Shown: positions 1 through 6,072 of the stretch, piece after piece
How the letters are laid out: each line of letters starts with the position of its first letter
How positions within the stretch are numbered: the first letter of the stretch is position 1
Assembly (NCBI GenBank): GCA_003527555.1
Contig: DPWT01000121.1
Coordinates: 1-6,799 of the forward strand
DNA: 6,799 nucleotides
Source of the DNA: Verrucomicrobiales bacterium
GTDB lineage: Bacteria > Verrucomicrobiota > Verrucomicrobiia > Verrucomicrobiales > Akkermansiaceae
Direction of reading: 5' to 3'
Position numbers and translations under genes: made by a program
Notes under the pieces: generated by a model
The model's input: only the letters and a program-made list of their open reading frames with translations
Told to the model about the DNA's origin: nothing
The model's database searches: none

Positions 1-44
1 GGATTTTGATTCCGTATTTCCAGGTTCGAGTCCTGGTAGGGCTA
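1..44 (+). tRNA. tRNA-Gln (anticodon UUG), 3' part only, cut by window start
   Basis: This is the 3' half of a tRNA that decodes CAA/CAG glutamine codons. The seven-base anticodon loop TTTTGAT lies at 4-10, with TTG as the anticodon, and is followed by the 3' stem strand TCCGT at 11-15. The T arm is complete: CCAGG at 20-24, loop TTCGAGT at 25-31, CCTGG at 32-36. The acceptor 3' strand TAGGGCT is at 37-43 and the discriminator base A is at 44. The next bases are TTTT, so the terminal CCA is not encoded and must be added after transcription. The D arm, 5' acceptor strand and part of the anticodon stem lie outside the window, so the full cloverleaf cannot be checked. The anticodon loop and T arm leave little doubt about the identity. 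Confidence 0.9.
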
Positions 45-77
45 TTTTCCCCAAACTGCTCTTGGAGGTGTGTTTGA

Positions 78-1661
78 TCAATTTTTAACAGCTGCCGCTG
101 CCTCCGCACACTTGATCCCATCGAGCGCTGCGGAAATGATTCCGCCAGCATAGCCAGCACCCTCAGCACATGGGTAAAGACCATGAATCTCAGGATGTTG
201 AAAATTTTCATCATTACGCGGAATACGCAACGGACTACTGGTCCGAGTTTCAAATCCTATCATACCTGCCTCCTCAGTAATATAGCCACGCATCCCCTTC
301 CCAAATTTTTTTAATCCTGTCTGCATTCGCGAGACAATGAATTCTGGCATCAGCTCATGTAATGGCGCAGATAACAGACCGGGAAAATAGCTTGTATTTG
401 CGAGGGAGGAGGAAGTTTTTTGGTTGAGGAAGTCGGTAACTCGTTGCGCAGGAGCTTTCTGCTCACCCCCTCCGGCTTTAGATGCCAACACCTCCAATGA
501 TTTCTGAAATGCCATCCCGCTGAGAATTCCATACTCGGCATCAAACTCAGCAGTGTCCTCAGGTTCAACACTCACAACCATACCACTGTTAGCGAACGGT
601 GAGTCACGCCGAGAAAGCGACATCCCATTTACCACCACTTCGTCATTCTCCGTCGCTGCAGGAACAATAAATCCACCAGGACACATGCAAAACGAGTGAA
701 CCCCCCTTCCACCAATTTTTGTTGCAAGACGATAACGAGCTGCAGGAAGAATGTCAGGTCTCTTTACTCCGCGCTGATAGTGATACTGAATACTGTCAAT
801 AAGGGGCTGTGGGTGCTCAATACGCACGCCAACTGCAAAAGTCTTACGCTCCATAAGAACACCCTCACTAGCGAGTAATGAATAAATATCACGCGCACTA
901 TGACCAGTGGCCAGTATCACAGAATCACCAATGAACTCTTTGCCATCAGTGGTGGATACACCATGAATTTTTTTCCCATCTTCTGATTTCAGTAATCCAT
1001 TAACCTTAGTTTTGAAATGCACCTCGCCACCAGAATCAAGGATGCTTTGGCGTATCGCTTTAACCACGTTCGGTAACAAATTCGACCCAATATGTGGGTG
1101 AGCATCCGTGAGGATCCGATGCGGCGCACCGTGCGCTACCAGCGTTTCATAAACATCCCTCACTGGTCCACGCTTCGTTGCACGGGTGTAAAGTTTCCCA
1201 TCAGAAAAAGTGCCCGCACCCCCTTCACCGAAACAGTAGTTCGAATCCTCAATGACACGCCCTTCACGCAATAAGGGAGCAAGGTCAAATCTGCGAGCAG
1301 AAGCATCCTTTCCCCTCTCTAGAATGATAGGCTTATAGCCCAACTCAAGGGCACGTAATGCCGCGAACATACCCGCTGGTCCACACCCAATGATAATCAT
1401 TACCGCAGCATTATTTGCCACCGAGGTGTAATTAGCTGAGATCGTCGGATCTGCTGGTAACATCATGCCCAAGCCCACCTCAATACGGAGCTGCACCATG
1501 ATGTCTTTTTTTCGTGCATCAATGGAATGCTTTCGCAGACGAATGTCATGAATCTGGCTAGGATGAACCTTAAGCTTCCGCGCTGCTTTTTTGATACGCG
1601 CCTCATGATCCTCGGATTTATCCAAAGCCATGATGATGTCGATTGTTTCGATGCTGCTCAT
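78..1661 (-). CDS. FAD-dependent dehydrogenase/oxidoreductase, COG2509 type
   Basis: Predicted cytoplasmic flavoprotein of 527 residues. The substrate is unknown for this family. An N-terminal region (about 1-65) with the segment HSIDARKKD near 45-53 precedes the dinucleotide-binding fold, as in other COG2509 members. The FAD/NAD-binding glycine motif is IIGCGPAGMFAA (about 90-101, glycines 92, 94, 97). The family block GEGGAGTFSDGKLYTR follows at about 145-160, then ATGHSARD at about 251-258. The C-terminal flavin-binding block AEGAGYAGGIISAALDG is near 499-515. No signal peptide or membrane helix is visible. I chose the ATG at 1661 because residues IETIDIIMALD align with the usual family N-terminus, which rules out the later Met at residue 11. 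A TTG at 1667 is a possible but less likely start. No Shine-Dalgarno sequence is seen. The gene begins 9 nt after the thioesterase stop, so the two are probably co-transcribed and possibly translationally coupled. It ends in TGA, 33 nt from the convergent tRNA. Family assignment is secure; the reaction is not. Confidence 0.9.
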   Translation of the reverse strand: MSSIETIDIIMALDKSEDHEARIKKAARKLKVHPSQIHDIRLRKHSIDARKKDIMVQLRIEVGLGMMLPADPTISANYTSVANNAAVMIIIGCGPAGMFAALRALELGYKPIILERGKDASARRFDLAPLLREGRVIEDSNYCFGEGGAGTFSDGKLYTRATKRGPVRDVYETLVAHGAPHRILTDAHPHIGSNLLPNVVKAIRQSILDSGGEVHFKTKVNGLLKSEDGKKIHGVSTTDGKEFIGDSVILATGHSARDIYSLLASEGVLMERKTFAVGVRIEHPQPLIDSIQYHYQRGVKRPDILPAARYRLATKIGGRGVHSFCMCPGGFIVPAATENDEVVVNGMSLSRRDSPFANSGMVVSVEPEDTAEFDAEYGILSGMAFQKSLEVLASKAGGGEQKAPAQRVTDFLNQKTSSSLANTSYFPGLLSAPLHELMPEFIVSRMQTGLKKFGKGMRGYITEEAGMIGFETRTSSPLRIPRNDENFQHPEIHGLYPCAEGAGYAGGIISAALDGIKCAEAAAAVKN

Positions 1662-1670
1662 AAGCAAAAG

Positions 1671-2015
1671 TCAGATCGAACGTTTACAGCCATCAGCATC
1701 CACATTGACAAATGTCACCTGAGTAGAAAAAATAGGCGCGCTCTTATCTACACTGTTTTGATTCACCTCAACGGCATAGGTCACTGAGGTCTCACCTTTA
1801 CTGCATCGTTGGCAATCAATTTCTAGAATCACTCCCTCATTCACCCCGTGATGAAACTCAACTTTGTTCATCCCAACCGTGACAAACTGACAGTCAGGAT
1901 AATCTAAGCTAGCGGCAATCCAGCAGGCCTCATCTACCCAACTGAGCATTTTCCCACCGAAAAGATAACCAAACTGATTAAGGTCACCGGGCATAACAAG
2001 TCGATGTGTTTTCAT
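1671..2015 (-). CDS. Acyl-CoA thioesterase, hotdog fold, YciA/ACOT-like
   Basis: A 114-residue single-domain hotdog protein expected to hydrolyse acyl-CoA thioesters to free acid and CoA in the cytoplasm. The N-terminal segment VMPGDLNQFGYLFGGKMLSW (7-26), followed by VDEA, matches the family pattern MP-D-N--G-IFGG-----D. Asn13, the GG at 20-21 and Asp28 sit where YciA-type enzymes carry their conserved active-site residues. The central strand VTVGMNKVEFHHGVNEG (45-61) corresponds to the VTV...F..PV..GD stretch of YciA. The end (TFVNVDADGCKRSI) matches the family's final strand but stops early. The protein is therefore somewhat shorter than E. coli YciA, about 132 residues from memory. A GGAG Shine-Dalgarno sequence supports the ATG start. 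The gene lies 19 nt downstream of the KH-R3H gene and 9 nt upstream of the flavoprotein gene. Acyl-chain preference cannot be read from the sequence. Confidence 0.87.
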   Translation of the reverse strand: MKTHRLVMPGDLNQFGYLFGGKMLSWVDEACWIAASLDYPDCQFVTVGMNKVEFHHGVNEGVILEIDCQRCSKGETSVTYAVEVNQNSVDKSAPIFSTQVTFVNVDADGCKRSI

Positions 2016-2020
2016 AGTAT

Positions 2021-2025
2021 TCTCC
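2021..2025 (-). promoter_or_regulatory. Shine-Dalgarno sequence of the thioesterase gene
   Basis: On the minus strand GGAGA lies 5 nt before the ATG at 2015. It is the only start in this window with a convincing ribosome binding site, and it fixes the start of the thioesterase gene. Confidence 0.7.
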
Positions 2026-2034
2026 AGAGGTTAC

Positions 2035-2487
2035 TTACGAGGCTTTGGTGACCTCAATACGCTTGTAGCGTCCACTTCCGGGTGGTGAACTAGTTGCTAC
2101 ACCTTCGACCTCAGCCAAACAGTTGTGGGCAAGGCGACGGTAATAAGCATTGAGAGGTTTGACTTTTCGCTGTTTGCCATCCGCCAATACCTGCATGGCG
2201 ATTTCTCTCACGGTGGCAATCAAATCTTCCTCGTGTGATAAACGGTATCGATCGCAATCCACGCGCACACGTGGTGCGTCAGGATAATGCCTGATGAGAA
2301 TCCTATTGGTAAGATATTGCAGGTCCTCAAGGCGGTCGCCGTTATTTCCTATTAGATATTTACTGTCTCCTGACAGAATGTTCAGCCCCGGGCCATCGGG
2401 GGTGTCTTCCCTCTCGATTTGAACCTCGAATCCAAGCTTACCTAACAAGCTTTCAAGGATCATTTTAGCTGCATCCACATCGTTCAT
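2035..2487 (-). CDS. KH-R3H single-stranded nucleic acid-binding protein, KhpB/Jag-like, short form
   Basis: A 150-residue protein with the two RNA-binding domains of the Jag/KhpB (EloR) family. The KH-like domain spans about residues 5-78. Its nucleic-acid-contacting GxxG loop reads IGNNG (46-50) and is followed by the family helix DRLEDLQYLTNRIL. The R3H domain spans about 82-147 and carries the R-x-x-x-H signature at Arg117-His121 (YYRRLAH), followed by SSPPGSGRYKRIEV. The N-terminal Jag_N domain found in many Firmicute homologues is absent, so this is a minimal KH-R3H form. In Firmicutes the gene often sits beside yidC/spoIIIJ; here it heads a cluster with a thioesterase and a flavoprotein. 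Studied homologues bind RNA and affect cell elongation and division, and whether that applies here is unknown. The start at 2487 is the only reasonable ATG. No Shine-Dalgarno sequence precedes it, and a candidate promoter sits so close that the mRNA may be leaderless. Confidence 0.88.
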   Translation of the reverse strand: MNDVDAAKMILESLLGKLGFEVQIEREDTPDGPGLNILSGDSKYLIGNNGDRLEDLQYLTNRILIRHYPDAPRVRVDCDRYRLSHEEDLIATVREIAMQVLADGKQRKVKPLNAYYRRLAHNCLAEVEGVATSSPPGSGRYKRIEVTKAS

Positions 2488-2493
2488 AATTCG

Positions 2494-2522
2494 TTATTAG
2501 CTAATCAACACAGAAAGGTCAA
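2494..2522 (-). promoter_or_regulatory. Candidate sigma-70-type promoter of the KH-R3H/thioesterase/flavoprotein cluster
   Basis: Read on the minus strand, TTGACC (2522-2517) matches five of six -35 consensus bases. It is followed after exactly 17 nt by TAATAA (2499-2494), a weak -10 box. Only 6 nt separate the -10 box from the ATG at 2487, so transcription would start at or next to the start codon and give a leaderless or nearly leaderless mRNA. The -10 match is poor, so this is a suggestion and not a firm call. Confidence 0.35.
2496..2505. repeat. Perfect 10-bp palindrome ATTAGCTAAT
   Basis: ATTAGCTAAT is its own reverse complement. It overlaps the candidate -10 box and the spacer of the KH-R3H promoter, a position where a bound repressor would block RNA polymerase. 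A 10-bp palindrome in AT-rich DNA can arise by chance, so an operator role is only a possibility. Confidence 0.35.
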
Positions 2523-2582
2523 ATGCCACTTACACATAGAAAAAATAATTACACCTACTTTCTACTTGATATCTGAATAAAT

Positions 2583-2600
2583 TACAGAAAATTTCTTGTA
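2583..2600. repeat. Near-perfect inverted repeat upstream of the ABC operon
   Basis: TACAGAAAATTTCTTGTA forms arms TACA-GAAA and TTTC-TGTA around a single central A, with one extra T in the right arm. It lies 45-62 nt upstream of the ABC ATPase start codon, where an operator or promoter element is plausible. The short loop and weak pairing make a terminator unlikely. No regulator gene is in the window. Confidence 0.35.
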
Positions 2601-2644
2601 TCTGCGTCGCTAATTTTTGTAACTGATCAATATCCATAAAACCC

Positions 2645-3367
2645 ATGATCGAAGCTTCTAATCTAAGTAAACACTTCGGTGCTAAAACCGTTGTCAAGGA
2701 TCTCTCATTTACCGTAGCGAGAGGCGAAGTCCTCGGCTTCCTGGGGCCAAACGGCGCGGGTAAGTCAACCACTATGCGTATGGTAACAGGGTTTATTGCT
2801 CCCAGCAGTGGAGATGCAAAAATCTGTGGTGTATCGGTAGTCGATCACCCTAAGCAGGCGAAAAGTCACATTGGTTATCTGCCCGAGTCAGCGCCACTCT
2901 ATGACGACATGACAGTTTTTGATTTTCTCAAATTCTGCGCGGAGATGCGTGGGCTCAGTGGATCTGCAGGTAAAGATGCGGTTGGAGAGGTGATTGACAC
3001 ATGCTTTCTCGACAATGTAGCACGCCAGTCCATAGGCACTCTATCTAAAGGATACCGCCACCGCACTTGTCTAGCTCAGTCGCTTCTCCACGATCCAGAT
3101 GTTCTCATTCTCGATGAGCCGACAGATGGCCTCGATCCGAACCAGAAATATGAGGTGCGCAATTTGATTAAGCGCCTTGGTAAAGAAAAAGCGATTCTGT
3201 TCTCCACGCATATCCTCGAGGAGGTTGATGCAGCTTGCACCCGTGCTGTGATCATCGATCAAGGAAGTATTGTAGCGGATGGAACCCCTGAACAGCTTCG
3301 CGAACAATCCGGAAGCAACTCCCTGCAAGACTTATTTCGTAGCCTCACTACTAAGGAAACCGATTAA
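2645..3367 (+). CDS. ABC transporter ATP-binding protein, GldA-like
   Basis: The 240-residue cytoplasmic ATPase that would power the permease encoded next. Walker A GPNGAGKST is at 34-42. The Q-loop region IGYLPESAPLY (76-86) lacks the usual glutamine and has Pro-Glu instead, as in many GldA/ABC-2 ATPases. The signature motif is LSKGYRHR (133-140) in place of LSGGQ; the LSKGYR form is typical of this subgroup. Walker B VLILDEPTDGLDP (153-165) includes catalytic Glu158 and the D-loop. The switch histidine is His189 in LFSTH. The length is usual for an ABC-2 ATPase without an extra C-terminal domain. The ATG at 2645 gives the expected family N-terminus (MIEASNLSKHFG); no Shine-Dalgarno sequence is visible. 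The permease gene follows 15 nt after the stop. All catalytic residues are present, so the enzyme should be active. Confidence 0.93.
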   Translation: MIEASNLSKHFGAKTVVKDLSFTVARGEVLGFLGPNGAGKSTTMRMVTGFIAPSSGDAKICGVSVVDHPKQAKSHIGYLPESAPLYDDMTVFDFLKFCAEMRGLSGSAGKDAVGEVIDTCFLDNVARQSIGTLSKGYRHRTCLAQSLLHDPDVLILDEPTDGLDPNQKYEVRNLIKRLGKEKAILFSTHILEEVDAACTRAVIIDQGSIVADGTPEQLREQSGSNSLQDLFRSLTTKETD

Positions 3368-3382
3368 CTGCTCATCATACCC

Positions 3383-4108
3383 ATGTACACCATTTTCAAA
3401 CGCGAGCTTAGAAGTTACTTTACCCAACCCACTGCTTATGCGGTGATATGCATTTTTACCTTTTTAGCACTTTTCTTTGGTATGTTTTTCGGAAACTTCC
3501 TTGAGCGTGGAGATGCCAGCCTGACTTGGTCGTTCTTTTTTTGGCATCCATGGATACTCATGTTGCTTGCTCCAGCACTCGGAATGCGCATCTGGGCAGA
3601 GGAACAGCGAACCGGCACCATCGAACTGCTTGGAACTTTTCCAACAACCATATGGTCTGCTATTATTGGAAAATTTGCCGCTGCAGCAACCGTCTGGATC
3701 ATCGCTCTGGCGCTGACTTTCCCGATGATTATCGGCGTCAACACTTTAGGCGATCCAGATAATCTGACTATCTTCTCAGGTTACATTGGCAGCTTCCTCC
3801 TTTGCTCAACATTTCTCGCAATTACATGTCTGGTGTCTGCTTTTACTCGTGATCAAGTGAGCTGCCTCATTGTATCCTGCACCATCTGCATGATACTGGT
3901 CGTCATAGGTTACGAACAAGTAGCTATGCGCATCAGACAAATGTTCTCAGTTGCGGTTTCCGAATCGATACTATCAATCACCGCATTTGAGCATTTCAAG
4001 CCTGCCATTCAAGGGTCGATTCGTATTGAAGATCTGATCTATTTTCTGTCTGTTATCATCGCATGCTTAGTTTGCACCAGCGCGATCCTTAATTCAAAAC
4101 GCTCGTAA
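3383..4108 (+). CDS. ABC-2 type permease, GldF-like
   Basis: A 241-residue integral inner-membrane protein with about six predicted transmembrane helices, near residues 18-38, 54-70, 95-118, 129-152, 158-177 and 215-235. The short amphipathic N-terminus (MYTIFKRELRSYFTQP) is typical of ABC-2 permeases. The cytoplasmic segment after the second helix, MRIWAEEQRTGTIELLGTFP (68-87), is the conserved coupling element (AEE-R-GT-ELL) expected to contact the ATPase. The gene lies 15 nt after the ATPase gene and 38 nt before the GldG-like gene, and is clearly part of the same operon. A homodimer or a dimer with another membrane subunit is likely. The transported substrate is unknown, and GldF homologues outside gliding Bacteroidetes have no assigned cargo. 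The start at 3383 fits the family N-terminus although no Shine-Dalgarno sequence is seen. Confidence 0.92.
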   Translation: MYTIFKRELRSYFTQPTAYAVICIFTFLALFFGMFFGNFLERGDASLTWSFFFWHPWILMLLAPALGMRIWAEEQRTGTIELLGTFPTTIWSAIIGKFAAAATVWIIALALTFPMIIGVNTLGDPDNLTIFSGYIGSFLLCSTFLAITCLVSAFTRDQVSCLIVSCTICMILVVIGYEQVAMRIRQMFSVAVSESILSITAFEHFKPAIQGSIRIEDLIYFLSVIIACLVCTSAILNSKRS

Positions 4109-4146
4109 TCTTTAATCGAGGAATTCTACAATCATTTAATAAAAAA

Positions 4147-6033
4147 ATGGCCAAAATTAAAATCACTCACCCGAGGCGGCGTGCCATTCTCGGCATTATA
4201 GCCGTCGTTCTGATCGTTATATTTACCAATTGGCTGATGCGATCAACGTCTGCAGGTAGCTATGCGATTGATCTCACCGAAGACAAACGCTACACCTTGA
4301 CCAAGGGAACTGAATCTATCCTTAAAGAGCTCAGCAGCCCAGTAATTATTCGTTATTACGCCACACGCGACAGTAAAACAATGCCACAGCAAGTACGCAA
4401 TTATATGCGTATTGTTGACGACATGTTAGAAAGATACGAGAAGATATCAGATGGCATGATCAGGGTTGAACATCTTGACCCAAAACCTGATACCGATGCC
4501 GAGGATTCAGCAAGCCTAGATGGGATCAATGGCCAGCGCATCAATGATGAAAATCTCTTTTTCGGGTTATCTTTATCCTGCCTTAATCAGCAAAGCTCGA
4601 TACCAACATTAGACCCTGCCGGCGAAACCATGCTGGAGTATGATCTCTCAAGTGCCATTGCGAACGTTAGCACCTTTGACAAACCCAAGCTAGGCCTGAT
4701 GACAACGCTGCCGATGACGGGAGCTCCCGCTCAACAACCTGGCCAACGACCCGCACCACCATGGATTATCTATCGATTGCTAGATCAGCTTTATGACCTG
4801 CAATATGTAAGCGCATCACCAGACAAGCTAGACCCCATAAAAATGCCTGTTCTGCTGATGATCCACCCTGCAGATTTAAGCACACAAACGGAGTTTGTTA
4901 TTGATCAGTATGTGATGAACGGAGGTATCGTTATTGCTTGCCTAGATCCGTTTGCACTCACAGCACCTGGCGGTAATCCGATGATGCGGGGTATGGGAGG
5001 TGTCTCAAAATCCTCAACTTTACCCACGCTACTGGGTGCTTGGGGAGTTGGATTTGACTCCACATCCGTGGTGGCCGATGGCAAATACGCTACTGACGTA
5101 GGCGGCAATCAGCGACTCAACAGCCACCTGACACTTAACAAAGACGCTCTTACCTCAGGAGACGAGATTATCACCAAGGGGTTTGAGCACCTCTACTTTG
5201 CATTACCCGGTGCATTCACAATCAAGAGCGGCGGCGGCATATCGAAAGAAACGCTCATACGCACATCCAAGCAAGTGGTAATGACAGCAGGCACATCGGC
5301 ATTGAGGCCAGACCCTGGCTTGTTTGCCCGCAAAAATCCCACAGGAAAGCACTACGCTCTCGTAATGCGCCTCAAAGGTAAGTTTAATTCAGCGTTTCCT
5401 GAAGGTGACCCGTCTAAGGAAAAAGAGACAACGGATCAACCCAAGTTAAGTGATAAAAATAATCAATCCAAACCTCTCAAACAAGGTATCAAAGACAGTG
5501 TAGTTTACCTCATTGCCGACGCCGATTTTTTGTATGACAACGCTTGTTTCCGTCAGCTGGGTCAGGGATATGCACCCATCAATAACAATTCAGCATTACT
5601 CCAAAACATCATCGACCAATCCATCGGTTCGCGACACCTCATAGGGTCTCGCAGCCGCGCCGCAACCAGCCGCCCCTTTACTGTCATCCAAGAAATGGAG
5701 ACAAATCACCAAATAGACATTCGCGAGGAGGTTAAAACGGCAGAGGAAAAAATACAAACCATCGTGAGTGAACTACAAAACCTCCAAACGCAAAAGAATC
5801 AGGGCAATGCTCTTGTTTTGTCTCGTGAGCAAGAACAGAAGATAAGCGAACTGCAATCACAACTCGTCAATCTACGGCGCGATATGCGCGATAAACAAAA
5901 AGGCCTTCAATCAAGAAAAGACCAGCTCTACTCAAAAATCACATGGCTAACTGTAGCTGTCATTCCTCTCGTCATTGCCCTGACTGGCTTTGCTGTATGG
6001 ATTTACCGCCGTCGCACCACTCGTGCAGTCTGA
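4147..6033 (+). CDS. GldG-like ABC transporter auxiliary membrane protein
   Basis: A 628-residue protein with a basic N-terminus, a transmembrane helix at about 13-30 and a second at about 598-619 followed by an Arg-rich tail. Nearly the whole protein therefore lies outside the cytoplasm. After the first helix comes the family opening SYAIDLTEDKRYTLTKGT (38-55) and then the ABC-auxiliary domain (PF09822-like, GldG), about 55-380. Later family landmarks are LIADADFLYDN (455-465) and NNSALLQNIID (480-490), close to the DSDF.....N..FLLN.ID pattern of relatives. Between them lies a charged, K/D/N-rich linker (about 418-446), probably disordered. Residues about 524-596 are rich in E, K, Q and heptad-spaced Leu/Ile and look like a coiled coil leading into the last helix. 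A Pro/Gln/Ala-rich patch is at 193-205. The start is the ATG in an A-rich stretch; a GAGGA at 4118-4122 is too far upstream to serve it. It likely forms a complex with the ATPase and permease. Confidence 0.9.
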   Translation: MAKIKITHPRRRAILGIIAVVLIVIFTNWLMRSTSAGSYAIDLTEDKRYTLTKGTESILKELSSPVIIRYYATRDSKTMPQQVRNYMRIVDDMLERYEKISDGMIRVEHLDPKPDTDAEDSASLDGINGQRINDENLFFGLSLSCLNQQSSIPTLDPAGETMLEYDLSSAIANVSTFDKPKLGLMTTLPMTGAPAQQPGQRPAPPWIIYRLLDQLYDLQYVSASPDKLDPIKMPVLLMIHPADLSTQTEFVIDQYVMNGGIVIACLDPFALTAPGGNPMMRGMGGVSKSSTLPTLLGAWGVGFDSTSVVADGKYATDVGGNQRLNSHLTLNKDALTSGDEIITKGFEHLYFALPGAFTIKSGGGISKETLIRTSKQVVMTAGTSALRPDPGLFARKNPTGKHYALVMRLKGKFNSAFPEGDPSKEKETTDQPKLSDKNNQSKPLKQGIKDSVVYLIADADFLYDNACFRQLGQGYAPINNNSALLQNIIDQSIGSRHLIGSRSRAATSRPFTVIQEMETNHQIDIREEVKTAEEKIQTIVSELQNLQTQKNQGNALVLSREQEQKISELQSQLVNLRRDMRDKQKGLQSRKDQLYSKITWLTVAVIPLVIALTGFAVWIYRRRTTRAV

Positions 6034-6072
6034 TCATACAAAACTCACACATCACCATTCTTCAAAGTTCTC

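Larger units (their letters stand above)
2488..2644. promoter_or_regulatory. AT-rich divergent intergenic region between the KH-R3H gene and the ABC operon
   Basis: This 157-nt gap separates two head-to-head transcription units and must contain, or lie beside, the promoters of both. It is clearly richer in A and T than the flanking genes. A fair minus-strand promoter and two dyad elements are listed separately. I could not find a convincing plus-strand -35/-10 pair for the ABC operon: a TTGATA at 2566-2571 has no good -10 box at the usual distance. No small open reading frame or RNA gene is evident. Confidence 0.6.

Noticed and set aside
50..63. Possible transcription terminator hairpin between the tRNA and the flavoprotein gene (CCAA...TTGG)
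   Set aside because: The stem is only four base pairs with a seven-base loop and is not followed by a good T run on either strand.
696..1274. Plus-strand open frames of about 60 codons opposite the flavoprotein gene
   Set aside because: They lie wholly antisense to a well-supported gene, have no recognisable protein features, and are shadows of its codons.
1527..1787. Plus-strand open frame of 86 codons across the flavoprotein/thioesterase junction
   Set aside because: It is antisense to two conserved genes and its translation resembles no known family.
2566..2571. TTGATA as the -35 box of the ABC operon
   Set aside because: At 16-18 nt downstream there is only A/T sequence without a fair match to TATAAT.
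2530..2772. Minus-strand open frame of 80 codons covering the intergenic region and the start of the ABC ATPase gene
   Set aside because: Most of it is the reverse complement of the Walker A region. It would clash with the divergent promoter region and shows no protein-like features.
4118..4122. GAGGA as ribosome binding site of the GldG-like gene
   Set aside because: It lies 24 nt before the ATG, too far for normal initiation. The only closer in-frame candidate is an ATT directly adjacent to it, which leaves no spacer.
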